Source of the DNA: Streptomyces sulfonofaciens | GTDB lineage: Bacteria; Actinomycetota; Actinomycetes; Streptomycetales; Streptomycetaceae | Assembly (NCBI RefSeq): GCF_014656295.1 | Contig: NZ_BNCD01000009.1 | Span: 159,928-223,927 of the forward strand | Reading direction: 5' to 3' | DNA length: 64,000 bases | Shown here: piece after piece, positions 23,958 to 32,711 of the stretch | Position numbering within the stretch: position 1 is the stretch's first letter | Layout: every line of letters starts with the position of its first letter | The notes under the pieces: generated by a model | Told to the model about the DNA's origin: nothing | Databases searched by the model: none | The model's input: the letters and a program-made list of their open reading frames with translations, nothing else | Position numbers and translations under genes: made by a program

Positions 23958-24614
23958 ATGAGTGCATATAGAGAGGTTTGTGAGCGCCCGATGCGTCATC
24001 CCGGGAAGAAGTTCCCCGAGGGTTGCGATGCTGACAAGCGCGCCTTGCGGCAAGGGTTCCTGTCGGTGAGGGACAGGTTGACGGAGGATGACGTGCGGGG
24101 GGCGTCGCGGCTGCTGGCGCGGCGGGCCCTGGAACTGCCCGAGATGGCGCGGGCGCGGACGGTGGCGGCGTATGTCTCCGTGGGCCACGAGCCCGGCACC
24201 GGCGACCTGCTGGAGGCGCTCCACGCGCGCGGTGTGCGCGTTCTGCTGCCGGTGCTGCTGCCGGACAACGACCTGGACTGGGGCGTCTACGAGGGCCCGG
24301 AGTCGGTGGTGGGCGTGCCCCGCCCGGGGCGGCTGACGCTGCACGAGCCGCTTGGCGGGCCGCTGGGCCCCGACGCGGTGCTCGGGGCCGACGTCGTCCT
24401 GCTGCCCGGGCTCGCCGTCGACGCCCGGGGGACGCGCCTGGGCCGCGGTGGAGGCTCGTACGACCGCGTGCTGGCCCGTCTGGCGGCCGCGGACGCCGCT
24501 GCCGCCCTCGTGGTGCTGCTGTATGACGCGGAGGTCGTGGAGCGGCTGCCGGGACTGCCGCACGACCGTCCCGTGCAGGCGGTGGTGACGCCGTCGGGGA
24601 CGCGGCGGTTCTGA
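23958..24614 (+). CDS. 5-formyltetrahydrofolate cyclo-ligase
   Basis: A 218-residue enzyme that converts 5-formyl-THF to 5,10-methenyl-THF in folate recycling. The N-terminal DADKRALRQGFLSVRDRL and the catalytic region ADVVLLPGLAVDARGTRLGRGGGSYDR are characteristic; the last contains the G-R-G-GG-YDR phosphate/ATP loop. The ATG at 23958 is used. ATG 23991 is an alternative in the same frame, since residues 1-25 are poorly conserved. A CATAAT box lies 10 nt upstream of 23958. Confidence 0.92.
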   Translation: MSAYREVCERPMRHPGKKFPEGCDADKRALRQGFLSVRDRLTEDDVRGASRLLARRALELPEMARARTVAAYVSVGHEPGTGDLLEALHARGVRVLLPVLLPDNDLDWGVYEGPESVVGVPRPGRLTLHEPLGGPLGPDAVLGADVVLLPGLAVDARGTRLGRGGGSYDRVLARLAAADAAAALVVLLYDAEVVERLPGLPHDRPVQAVVTPSGTRRF

Positions 24615-24624
24615 CGTCGGGGGC

Positions 24625-24695
24625 ACCGCGGCGCCGCGGGGGCCGTGGCGCCGCGGGGCCGTGGCGCCGTGGGGGCCGTGGCGCCGCGGGCGGGC
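24625..24695. repeat. 16-17 bp GC-only tandem repeat, about four units
   Basis: Units around GCCGTGGCGCCGCGGGG follow the 5-FCL stop and fill much of the 163-bp gap to the convergent penicillin-acylase-type gene. Each unit contains a GGCGCC palindrome, so the stretch can also fold. Confidence 0.65.
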
Positions 24696-24777
24696 GGGCA
24701 CGGTACGCCTGCGGGCCCGTCCCCCGGCACCGGCGGCGCAGCGCGGGGCGGGCCGTGCCCGCCCCGCGGCCGGCCTC

Positions 24778-27606
24778 TCAGGGCCGCAGCACCAGGGTGT
24801 CCTCGGTGCTCTTGTCGACCGCCTTCTCCGAGTAGGCCCAGCCGAGCAGTTCGCCGTTGACCCACTTGTCCGTCTGGTCGGTGTAATGGGCGTTGTAGGC
24901 GTGGCCCGAGGCACCCGTCAGATTGATCCACTTGGACTTGTCGAGGTCCTTGAGGTTGACCACCATCCGCATGGACGGCACCCAGATGACCCCGTAGCCC
25001 CCGGCGGCGTTCCAGCCGGTGGCGTCGACCGCGGCCTGGCCGCCGCCCAGGTTCCACGGGCCGCGGTTGAGGACGTACTGCAGGAAGCCGGGGCCCTCGG
25101 TGCCGAGGGTCTGGTTCTTCAGGGTCAGCCGGTGCAGACGGCCCCAGCTCCAGGTGTCGATGTCCTTGCCGAGCTTGGCGGTGAGCTCCCAGCGGGCGTC
25201 CTTCATGGCCCGTGCGAAGAGCTGGTCGCGGGTCTTGGTGGCGGGCTCCAGGCGGGTCTTGGGCGACTGCCACCAGGCGTTGTCCTGGTCGTTCACGATC
25301 CGGCGGACCACCTCGAACCAGCGGTCGCCGCCGTCCGGCTGCGCGGAGTCCGCGTCGCGCTCGCCGCACTCGGTCACCAGGTGCTGCTCCTCGTCCGCGG
25401 GGGCGGTCTTGTCGGCGGGCAGCACGTTCAGGCACTGGCCCTTGACCCGCAGTTCCTTGGGGAGCTTGTTCCCGAACGCCAGCTTGAGGATGTTGCGCCA
25501 GACGGCGTTGAAGTAGGCAGCCGCCGCCGAGTCCGGGTTCTGGGTGTAGTCCCAGCCCTCCAGGAGCTTCTGGGCCTGGCGGACGTACTTGTCCGAGACG
25601 TCGATCTTCAGCAGCTTGGGCGTCAGCAGCTTGGCGATTTCGCTGCTGTTGTCCATCTGCATCTGGCGCATGTCGTCCGGGGAGATCTTGCCGCCGTTCT
25701 TGATCTTCGACTGGATCAGGTCGGTGATCCGCTGGCTGCGGGTGCCGTACTCCCAGTCGGTGGTCAGGAGGTAGGGGTACTTGTCCTTGTCGACGACGGC
25801 CTGGTTGGCGGTGACGATGTAGCCGCGCTCCGGGTTGTACTCGTTGGGCAGCGCCGCCTGCTTGATGTACCTGCCGGTCCAGTGGAACTTCGGGTCCCAG
25901 CCGGGCGCGGGCAGCGAGCCGTCGTAGCCCTTGGGCCGCACGGGGATCCGCCCCGGGGCCTGGTAGCCGATGTTGCCCTTGGTGTCGGCGTAGACCAGGT
26001 TCTGGGACGGCACCTCCAGGTCGCCGGCCGCCTTGCGGAACTGCTGCCAGTCCTGCGCGCGGTCCAGCTCGAAGACCGCGTCCATGGACCTGCCGGGCGT
26101 CAGGGCGGTCCAGCGCAGCGCGACCCCGTAGCCGTCGCCGCGGTCCGGTGCCGCGGCGTCCACGGATGCCTTCCTGCCCACCTTGACCAGTTCCTCGTCG
26201 CGGTCGGAGAGCAGCGGGCCGTTGTTCGTCTCGCGGACCGTGATCGTCTTGGGCTTGCCCCCCGCGACCTCGATGGTCTCCTTGCGTGAGGTGAACGGCA
26301 GCACCTGGCCGCCGTACTGGTAGCCGTTGCCGGAGAGCTTCTCCAGGTAGAGGTCGGTCACGTCGGCGCCCAGGTTGGTCATGCCCCAGGCGATGTCCTG
26401 GTTGTGGCCGATGACCACTCCGGGCATCCCGGCGAAGGTGTAGCCGGAGACGTCGTAGTGGCACCCGGCGGACAGGGCGCGGCAGTGCAGGCCCATCTGG
26501 TACCAGACGGAGGGCAGCTCGGGCGCCAGGTGCGGGTCGTTCGCCAGCAGCGGCTTGCCCGTGATGGTGTGCGCGCCGGAGACGACCCAGGAGTTGGACC
26601 CGATGCCGCTGCCGCTCGGCCCGAAGACGGACGGGATGCCGTCGAGCACGTCCGAGACGGCCGACAACTGGTTCTGCAGCCCGCCGGGAGCGGCCGCGTC
26701 GTCCGCGAGCCCGGTGCCCGCCGCGTTGCCCGCCGCCCCCCCGGTCGCAGGCGGCTGCGACCCGCCGGTGCCAGTCTGCGTGCCGGTGCCCGTCTGGGCG
26801 CCCGCGGTGCCCGTCCGGGTGCCGTCGTACGTGTCCGTGACGGCGTTGTAGGAACCCTCCTGGACGATGGGCTTGTGCAGGTCGTAGGGGTACTCCGGGT
26901 AGAGGTCCTTGATCTGCGCCGCGCTCAGCCGGCTCGTCATCAAGGAGCGGTCGATCTCGTCCTGCATGTTGCCGCGCAGGTCCCAGGCCATCGCCTTCAG
27001 CCACGAGACGGAGTCGACCGGGGTCCACTTCTGCGGCTTGTAGTCGTTGGTGAAGCCCAGGGCGGCGTACTCGACGGAGATGTCGGCGGCGTCGCGGCCG
27101 GCCAGGTACGCATTGACACCCCTGGAGTACGCCTGGAGGTACTTCTTCGTGTCGGGCGAGAGCTTGGAGTCGTACTCCTGCTGCGCCACCCGGTACCAGC
27201 CGAGCGTGCGCAGGTACTCGTCGGTCTTGATCTGGCTCTTGCCGAACATCTCGGAGAGCCGCCCGGAGGTCGTATGACGGCGGACGTCCATCTCCCAGAA
27301 CCGGTCCTGGGCCTGCACATAGCCCTGCGCCATGAACAGGTCCCGGTCGGAGGAGGCGTAGATCTGCGGGATGCCGTGGGCGTCGCGCTTCACGTCGACG
27401 GGGCCCGCCAGACCCTGGAGCCGGACCGATCCCTTGGTCTGCGGGAAGGAGGCGCGCACCGTGCTGACGCTCCAGTACGCGCCGTAGCCGACGCCCGCGA
27501 CGATGGCCAGGACCAGGAGGAGCACGAGGAGACGCGCACGGCGCCCCTTCTGCCGGCCGGACTTGCCGGACTTTCGACCGGAAGAAGCGGTGGTGGTGGA
27601 GGGCAT
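24778..27606 (-). CDS. Penicillin acylase family (Ntn-hydrolase) protein, membrane-anchored or secreted
   Basis: A 942-residue protein. A basic N-terminus and one hydrophobic segment (LLVLLLVLAIVAGVGYGAYW, about 24-43) suggest signal anchoring. The alpha region holds VKRDAHGIPQIYASSDRDLF and VQAQDRFWEMDVRRH. A Gly/Thr-rich linker precedes GIG-SNSWVVSG, where S337 should become the N-terminal nucleophile of the beta chain after autocleavage. Later GHNQDIAWGMTN fits the family. Members hydrolyse amide bonds in penicillins, acyl-homoserine lactones or lipopeptides; the substrate here is unknown. The ATG at 27606 has AAGGA 6 nt upstream; frames extending further are spurious. Confidence 0.9.
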   Translation of the reverse strand: MPSTTTASSGRKSGKSGRQKGRRARLLVLLLVLAIVAGVGYGAYWSVSTVRASFPQTKGSVRLQGLAGPVDVKRDAHGIPQIYASSDRDLFMAQGYVQAQDRFWEMDVRRHTTSGRLSEMFGKSQIKTDEYLRTLGWYRVAQQEYDSKLSPDTKKYLQAYSRGVNAYLAGRDAADISVEYAALGFTNDYKPQKWTPVDSVSWLKAMAWDLRGNMQDEIDRSLMTSRLSAAQIKDLYPEYPYDLHKPIVQEGSYNAVTDTYDGTRTGTAGAQTGTGTQTGTGGSQPPATGGAAGNAAGTGLADDAAAPGGLQNQLSAVSDVLDGIPSVFGPSGSGIGSNSWVVSGAHTITGKPLLANDPHLAPELPSVWYQMGLHCRALSAGCHYDVSGYTFAGMPGVVIGHNQDIAWGMTNLGADVTDLYLEKLSGNGYQYGGQVLPFTSRKETIEVAGGKPKTITVRETNNGPLLSDRDEELVKVGRKASVDAAAPDRGDGYGVALRWTALTPGRSMDAVFELDRAQDWQQFRKAAGDLEVPSQNLVYADTKGNIGYQAPGRIPVRPKGYDGSLPAPGWDPKFHWTGRYIKQAALPNEYNPERGYIVTANQAVVDKDKYPYLLTTDWEYGTRSQRITDLIQSKIKNGGKISPDDMRQMQMDNSSEIAKLLTPKLLKIDVSDKYVRQAQKLLEGWDYTQNPDSAAAAYFNAVWRNILKLAFGNKLPKELRVKGQCLNVLPADKTAPADEEQHLVTECGERDADSAQPDGGDRWFEVVRRIVNDQDNAWWQSPKTRLEPATKTRDQLFARAMKDARWELTAKLGKDIDTWSWGRLHRLTLKNQTLGTEGPGFLQYVLNRGPWNLGGGQAAVDATGWNAAGGYGVIWVPSMRMVVNLKDLDKSKWINLTGASGHAYNAHYTDQTDKWVNGELLGWAYSEKAVDKSTEDTLVLRP

Positions 27607-27856
27607 CGCTGTCCTTGCAGTCCTTCGCGATGGGCAGGGCGGAGTGGGCGGTCGGGAAACGTGCGGTCTGTGGACGTACGGGCAGAAGTGCGGGCGGCCG
27701 TGCGGCCGGTGGCGCGCGAGCGCTGGAGCAACCATAGGCGCAGGACCTGTGGGCCCCGGACGCGGCCATGGCTCTGGAGGCGCCCTCCCGGCCACGCCGC
27801 CGACTCCCCGCGACCCCTGCGTGCGTCGCCGACTGCCGGGAACGCGTCAAGAAACC

Positions 27857-27875
27857 GTTAACGATTAGGTAAGGT
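27857..27875 (+). promoter_or_regulatory. Likely promoter region of the antiporter gene
   Basis: In the 372-bp divergent gap (27607-27978) only one segment is AT-rich. It holds the palindrome CGTTAACG (27857-27864) followed by TTAGGTAAGGTAACG; TAAGGT (27870-27875) is a plausible -10. The rest of the gap is GC-rich and shows no gene. Confidence 0.4.
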
Positions 27876-27978
27876 AACGAAGTACTTGGTGTGCCCGGCC
27901 CGGGCGCCCGGACGCGCGGACGGCGGCACGCCCGCGCACGAGGCCGGCACTCGGGTCCAGAAGGGGAAGGAACGGCCG

Positions 27979-29502
27979 CTGACTGTCCACGACCTCAACC
28001 AGCTCCTGCTCGTGTGCTCGCTCGTGCTGCTCGTCGCGGTGGCAGCGGTCCGCCTCTCGTCCCGCAGCGGGCTGCCCAGCCTGCTCGTCTACCTCGGCAT
28101 CGGCATCGCCATGGGCCAGGACGGCATCGGCAACATCGCCTTCGACAACGCCGAGTTGACGCAGATGGTCGGCTACGCCGCCCTGGTGGTGATCCTCGCC
28201 GAAGGCGGCCTGGGCACCAAGTGGAAGGAGATCAAGCCGGTCCTGCCCGCCGCGGTCGCGCTCTCCCTGGTCGGCGTCGCGGTGAGTGTGGGAGTGACGG
28301 CGGCCGCCGGGTACTACCTGGTCGGGCTGGAATGGCGGCAGTCCCTGATCATCGGCGCGGTGGTCTCGTCGACCGACGCCGCGGCCGTCTTCTCGGTGCT
28401 GCGCAAGGTGCCGCTGCCGGCCCGCATCACGGGCGTCCTGGAGGCCGAGTCCGGCTTCAACGACGCCCCCGTGGTGATCCTCGTGGTGGCCTTCTCCGCA
28501 TCGGGCCCCGTCGAGCACTGGTACACGCTCCTGGGGAACATCGCCATGGAGCTGGCGATCGGCGCCGCGGTCGGGACCGCCATCGCCCTCATGGGCGCCT
28601 ACGGCCTGCGCCGTGTGGCACTGCCCGCCTCCGGCCTCTATCCGATCGCGGTACTCGCCATCGCGGTGACCGCGTACGCCGCCGGCGCGCTGGCGCACGG
28701 CAGCGGCTTCCTGGCCGTGTACCTCGCCTCGGTCCTGCTGGGCAACGCGCGGCTGCCGCACTGGCCCGCCACCCGCGGCTTCGCCGAGGGACTCGGCTGG
28801 ATCGCCCAGATCGGCATGTTCGTCCTGCTCGGCCTGCTGGCCACCCCGCACGACCTGGTGCACGACATCCTGCCCGCGCTCGTCGTCGGCCTGGTGCTGA
28901 CGGTGGTGGCCCGGCCCGTCGGGGTCGTGCTCAGCCTGCTGCCGTTCCGTGTGACGTGGCCGGAGAAGGCTCTGCTGTCCTGGGCCGGGCTGCGCGGCGC
29001 CGTGCCGATCATCCTGGCCACCATCCCCATGGTGACCGGCGTCCAGGACAGCCGCCGGATCTTCAACATGGTCTTCGTCCTGGTCGTGGTCTACACCCTC
29101 ATCCAGGGCCCCACCCTGCCGTGGCTGGCCAGGAAGCTGCACCTGGGCGACCTGGAGGGGGCCGCGGACCTGGGCATCGAGTCGGCACCCCTGGAGCGGC
29201 TGCGCGGTCACCTCCTGTCGGTGTCCATTCCCACCGGCTCCCGGATGAACGGCGTCGAGATCAACGAGCTGCGGCTGCCCCCCGGCTCCGCCGTCACCCT
29301 GGTGGTGCGCGACGGCACCTCGTTCGTTCCCCTGCCCACCACCCTGCTGCGGCAGGGCGACGAACTCCTGGTGGTGGCCACGGACCCGGTGCGGGACGCC
29401 GCGGAACGCCGCCTGCGCGCGGTCGCCCAGGGCGGCAAGCTGGCCGGATGGCTGGGCAGCGGCGGGCAGCAGCGGGGCCGCGGGGGGCCTGCGCGGCGGT
29501 GA
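27979..29502 (+). CDS. Cation/proton antiporter (CPA family, NhaP2-like) with C-terminal TrkA-C-type domain; probable CTG start
   Basis: A 507-residue protein with about twelve membrane segments. It includes the transport core (AVVSSTDAAAVFSVLRKVPL, EAESGFNDAPVVI) and WAGLRGAVPIILATIPM. A soluble C-terminal domain (about 405-490) resembles a TrkA-C regulatory module. It probably exchanges K+ or Na+ for H+. GTG at 27886 gives an unrelated low-complexity extension. CTG at 27979 has an excellent AAGGAA 6 nt upstream and yields TVHDLNQLLL directly before the first membrane segment, so I choose it. The gene ends 248 bp before the FmdB-type gene. Confidence 0.88.
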   Translation: MTVHDLNQLLLVCSLVLLVAVAAVRLSSRSGLPSLLVYLGIGIAMGQDGIGNIAFDNAELTQMVGYAALVVILAEGGLGTKWKEIKPVLPAAVALSLVGVAVSVGVTAAAGYYLVGLEWRQSLIIGAVVSSTDAAAVFSVLRKVPLPARITGVLEAESGFNDAPVVILVVAFSASGPVEHWYTLLGNIAMELAIGAAVGTAIALMGAYGLRRVALPASGLYPIAVLAIAVTAYAAGALAHGSGFLAVYLASVLLGNARLPHWPATRGFAEGLGWIAQIGMFVLLGLLATPHDLVHDILPALVVGLVLTVVARPVGVVLSLLPFRVTWPEKALLSWAGLRGAVPIILATIPMVTGVQDSRRIFNMVFVLVVVYTLIQGPTLPWLARKLHLGDLEGAADLGIESAPLERLRGHLLSVSIPTGSRMNGVEINELRLPPGSAVTLVVRDGTSFVPLPTTLLRQGDELLVVATDPVRDAAERRLRAVAQGGKLAGWLGSGGQQRGRGGPARR

Positions 29503-29586
29503 GCCGGCGGCGGGCCGCGGTGCCAGGCGGGCGCGGCGACCTGCGCGGGTCAGGGGCGGGCGGCCTTCGGGAGCGGCACGCCGCGC

Positions 29587-29650
29587 GTGGCGGCACACGT
29601 GACGGCGCGGTGGCGGCACACGTGACGGCGCGGTGGCGGCACGCGTGGCG
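29587..29650. repeat. 23-bp tandem repeat, 2.8 units
   Basis: Two exact 23-bp units (29587-29609 and 29610-29632, GTGGCGGCACACGTGACGGCG core) and a diverged third unit lie between the antiporter and FmdB-type genes. Each full unit contains the palindrome CACGTG. Confidence 0.85.
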
Positions 29651-29712
29651 TGGGTCACCGCGGTCCGGCGGCAGTGGACTCCGATCGCGGAATACGTCAC
29701 TATGGACCGTCG

Positions 29713-29739
29713 TTAGCACTCAACGAGTGAGAGTGCCAG
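29713..29739 (+). promoter_or_regulatory. CIRCE-like operator (HrcA site) overlapping the FmdB-type gene's leader
   Basis: TTAGCACTC (29713-29721), nine spacer bases, GAGTGCCAG (29731-29739). The published CIRCE element is TTAGCACTC-N9-GAGTGCTAA, so 16 of 18 positions match with the exact spacer. It ends 11 nt before the GTG start and overlaps the ribosome-binding region, where HrcA would block expression. HrcA binding is inference. Confidence 0.75.
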
Positions 29740-29750
29740 GAGGAAGACTA

Positions 29751-30119
29751 GTGCCGACCTATCAGTACCAGTGCACCGAGTGCGGCGAGGGCCTTGAGGC
29801 GGTCCAGAAGTTCACCGACGACGCTCTGACCGAGTGCCCCAACTGCGGTGGGCGCCTGAAGAAGGTGTTCTCCGCCGTCGGCATCGTCTTCAAGGGGTCG
29901 GGCTTCTACCGCAACGACAGCCGCAGCTCGTCGAGTGGGTCGTCGTCCTCGAAGGCGTCCGGATCCAAGTCCTCCGGCTCCGCGGACTCCGGCTCGTCCT
30001 CGTCCGGTTCCAAGGACTCGGGCTCCAAGGACTCCGGTTCGAAGGACTCGGGCTCCAAGGGCTCCGGCTCCTCCACGTCCTCCAGCACCAGCTCGTCGAG
30101 CAGCTCCTCAGCGGCGTAG
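29751..30119 (+). CDS. FmdB family zinc-ribbon protein with long Ser-rich tail
   Basis: A 122-residue protein. The first ~50 residues are the FmdB zinc ribbon: PTYQYQCTECGEGLE and TECPNCGGRLKKVF supply the two CxxC pairs, then GIVFKGSGFY. The remaining ~65 residues are almost only Ser, Gly, Lys and Asp, with repeats of GSKDS. Family function is unclear; proposed roles involve regulation or formamidase/amidase expression. The GTG at 29751 has AGGAGG 7 nt upstream. A CIRCE-like element in the leader predicts heat-shock control through HrcA. Confidence 0.88.
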   Translation: MPTYQYQCTECGEGLEAVQKFTDDALTECPNCGGRLKKVFSAVGIVFKGSGFYRNDSRSSSSGSSSSKASGSKSSGSADSGSSSSGSKDSGSKDSGSKDSGSKGSGSSTSSSTSSSSSSSAA

Positions 30120-30564
30120 CACTCCCCGCCCGTACCGCTCCGCTCGGCACACCGTCCGCTCGGCATGCGGTGCGGGCCATTGCCCTGCGTCGTCCGGCCA
30201 TCCGCTGCGCGTACGTCGTTCCGGCCGCCCGCTCCGGCCCGCTCACCCGTGCGCGAGGCATGTTGAGGCATGTTTCCGTGCGGTTCCGGTGCGCAGGGGC
30301 AGCTCCTCGGTGCCCTGCGTGCACAGGGGCCGCAGGGCTCCCTACGCGCGTGGGCCCCTTTCCCGTATGCGGTGCCGGGTGCGCTGCGGCAGGTGGGCGG
30401 TGCCGGGTCGCGAGCTGTCCTGGGGGCGGCTCCCCCACCCGTTCCCGTCCGGCGCACGGTCCCGAACCCCCCGCCACCTGGTCTTCTGTGGGCGGTCGAC
30501 GCCCTCCGCCCCTCACCGAGCCTGCCAATTCCACGGCGGGGCCTCGGGCGCCATCGGCTCCGGA

Positions 30565-30570
30565 TACTGT
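30565..30570 (+). promoter_or_regulatory. Leaderless-type -10 box (TACTGT) for the MTA phosphorylase gene
   Basis: TACTGT ends 7 nt before the ATG at 30578. The 458-bp gap (30120-30577) before it holds no gene that I can support; it contains a short direct repeat GAGGCATGTT near 30255-30275. Confidence 0.6.
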
Positions 30571-30577
30571 GCTGAGC

Positions 30578-31429
30578 ATGGCTAACAAGGCGAACGCGAC
30601 CCAGCCCGAGATCGGTGTCATCGGCGGCTCGGGCTTCTACTCCTTCCTCGACGACGTCACCGAGGTCCAGGTGGACACCCCGTACGGGGCGCCGAGCGAC
30701 TCCCTCTTCCTGGGCGAGGTAGCGGGCCGGCGGGTGGCCTTCCTCCCCCGTCACGGCCGCGGCCACCACCTGCCCCCGCACCGGATCAACTACCGCGCGA
30801 ACCTGTGGGCGCTGCGCTCCGTGGGCGTGCGCCAGGTGCTCGGCCCCTGCGCGGTGGGCGGCCTGCGGTCCGAGTACGGGCCGGGCACGCTCCTCGTTCC
30901 CGACCAGCTTGTGGACCGCACGAAGAGCCGTGCGAACACCTTTTACGACGGTGTGCCGCTGGCGGACGGGACGACTCCGAACGTGGTCCACGTGTCCCTC
31001 GCCGACCCGTACTGCTCGACGGGGCGCCGGATCGCCGTGAAGGCTGCCCGCGGCCGGGACTGGGAGCCGGTCGACGGCGGCACCCTCGTGGTCATCGAGG
31101 GCCCGCGCTTCTCGACCCGCGCCGAGTCCCGGTGGCATGCCGCCCAGGGGTGGTCCGTGGTGGGCATGACGGGTCATCCCGAGGCCGCGCTCGCCCGTGA
31201 GCTGGAGCTCTGCTACACCTCGATGACGCTGGTCACCGACCTGGACGCGGGCGCGGAGGCCGGCGAGGGCGTCTCGCACGAGGAGGTCCTGGAGGTGTTC
31301 GCCGCCAATGTGGACCGGCTGCGGTCGGTCCTGTTCGACGTGGTGGCCGAGCTGCCCGCCGAGGCGGACCGCGACTGCCTGTGCGGCAGTGCGCTGAACG
31401 GTTCGGACACCGGCATCCGGCTGCCGTGA
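30578..31429 (+). CDS. S-methyl-5'-thioadenosine phosphorylase
   Basis: A 283-residue purine nucleoside phosphorylase-type enzyme that splits methylthioadenosine into adenine and methylthioribose-1-phosphate in methionine salvage. Diagnostic stretches are IGVIGGSGFYSF (11-22), AFLPRHGRGHHLPPHRINYR with phosphate and base contacts (about 57-76), VVIEGPRFSTRAES, and VVGMTGHPEAALARELELCY. The start is fixed by a TACTGT box 7 nt upstream and is leaderless. A degenerate ~20-bp tandem array follows the stop. Confidence 0.92.
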   Translation: MANKANATQPEIGVIGGSGFYSFLDDVTEVQVDTPYGAPSDSLFLGEVAGRRVAFLPRHGRGHHLPPHRINYRANLWALRSVGVRQVLGPCAVGGLRSEYGPGTLLVPDQLVDRTKSRANTFYDGVPLADGTTPNVVHVSLADPYCSTGRRIAVKAARGRDWEPVDGGTLVVIEGPRFSTRAESRWHAAQGWSVVGMTGHPEAALARELELCYTSMTLVTDLDAGAEAGEGVSHEEVLEVFAANVDRLRSVLFDVVAELPAEADRDCLCGSALNGSDTGIRLP

Positions 31430-31454
31430 GGCCATGAGCCCGTGAGGTGGGGCC

Positions 31455-31707
31455 TGCCTCGCGGACATCGTCCGTGAGGCGACTCCTCTTCCGTGCGGCG
31501 AGGCACCGTCCCTGAAGCGGGGGGTGCCGTCCCGTGTGCAGGGGGCGCCATTTTTCCTGAGCAGGGGTGCCGTCCCGTGTGCAGGGGTGTCACTCCCTGG
31601 GCAGGCGGTGCTCTGCCGTGGCGCGGGCGCCGGCCGTGGAGCAGAGGGCGCCATCCGTGAGATGGGACGCCATCCGTGGGGTGGGAGCGTCATCGTGAGG
31701 CGGGGCG
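31455..31707. repeat. Degenerate ~20-bp tandem array, about twelve units
   Basis: Units of 19-23 bp around GGGGTGCCGTCCCGTGTGCA recur from just after the MTA phosphorylase gene to about 31707. Middle units are best conserved (two exact GGGTGCCGTCCCGTGTGCAG copies near 31526 and 31567); outer units are degraded. It occupies most of the 439-bp gap 31430-31868. Confidence 0.65.
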
Positions 31708-31868
31708 TTGCGGGCCTGGGCCGGATTCCCGGGCTCTGCCGCGGAATCCCACCTTCGGGTGGCGAGGTTCTCCACAACCCGTGAGTTGTCCACGGGGCTC
31801 AGCGGGACCGGGCGGACCACCGCATCGTGGGAGGGCATCGTTGGACTCTCACGCAGGCGGTGGCCGTC

Positions 31869-32573
31869 ATGTCGCACTACCCCTCGTCCTCACACCCCTC
31901 GTACCCCTCGCACCCCTCGCACCCCTCGCACCCCTCGTCCTCCGTGGCCGGCCCTCGGACCGGCCCGCACGCCCCCGCGGCGGCCCCGCCGCTGCCGCAA
32001 CCCACCGCGTCGGCCTTCCCGCACCCCCGCCCACCTCTTCCCGCGGGCCCGCGGGGGAGCGCCCGCGGTGGGGACGCGCCACCCACATGTGAGGTACCGC
32101 ACTTCTCCCCGGTGCGGGTGCGGGAGGGCCATCCCCGGCTCCGCCGGCTGATCCGGCACCGCAGGCGTGCGGTGGCCGCCGGCCTGGCGATGACCGCCGC
32201 CGCCCTCGTCGCGGCCGGCGCAGCCGACACCGGCCGGGCAAGGGCGCAGGCCGAGGGCCGCACGGCCGCCCCGCACAGGGCGAGCCCCGCTCCCGAGCTG
32301 GTGACCGCCCCGGTACGCATCGCCGACGCGGCCGCGGTCCGGCTGCTGCACCCCGGCGATCACGTGGACGTCATCGCGGCCGACGCACCGGGCGCGGGCG
32401 GCACCGGGCAGCCGCAGGTGGTGGCGGAGGGAGCCCGCGTCGTGGAGCTGCCCCGGACCGACACCGGCAGCGCGGTGGACGGAGCGCTGGTCGTGCTCTC
32501 CGTGCCCCGGCCGACCGCAGCCCGGCTGGCAGGGGCCGGCGCGCGCTCCCGGCTGGCGGTGACGCTGTGCTGA
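31869..32573 (+). CDS. SAF/RcpC-like domain protein, possibly anchored pilus-assembly type
   Basis: A 234-residue protein. The N-terminal ~80 residues are Pro/Ser/His-rich, with PSHPSHPSHPS encoded by five 9-bp CACCCCTCG-type repeats at 31893-31937. A hydrophobic segment follows (AVAAGLAMTAAALVAAGAA). The C-terminal domain contains VTAPVRIADAAAVRLLHPGD and HVDVIAADAP, which resembles RcpC/CpaB periplasmic domains. No other pilus gene is in the window, so the role is open. The ATG at 31869 has only a weak purine stretch upstream. It precedes mscL by 138 bp. Confidence 0.65.
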   Translation: MSHYPSSSHPSYPSHPSHPSHPSSSVAGPRTGPHAPAAAPPLPQPTASAFPHPRPPLPAGPRGSARGGDAPPTCEVPHFSPVRVREGHPRLRRLIRHRRRAVAAGLAMTAAALVAAGAADTGRARAQAEGRTAAPHRASPAPELVTAPVRIADAAAVRLLHPGDHVDVIAADAPGAGGTGQPQVVAEGARVVELPRTDTGSAVDGALVVLSVPRPTAARLAGAGARSRLAVTLC

Positions 32574-32711
32574 CGCCCCGGGCCCGGGCACGGGAAGTTT
32601 CCGTGTCAAGTCCCACAAAGGAGTCAGGGACATGGACAGGCCGCCCGCGCACTGCCGTAGGTTGCGGAGCTGATTACTCCACAAGCTACCCATGTGAAGA
32701 AAGGCCTCTCG

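Noticed and set aside
24287..27850. 1187-codon minus-strand frame overlapping the penicillin-acylase-type gene
   Set aside because: It is shifted by one frame relative to the gene with the catalytic SNSW motif; composition is shadow-like.
30270..30575. 101-codon frame before the MTA phosphorylase gene
   Set aside because: No ribosome-binding site or -10 box at its start, no family, and it covers the leaderless promoter of the next gene.
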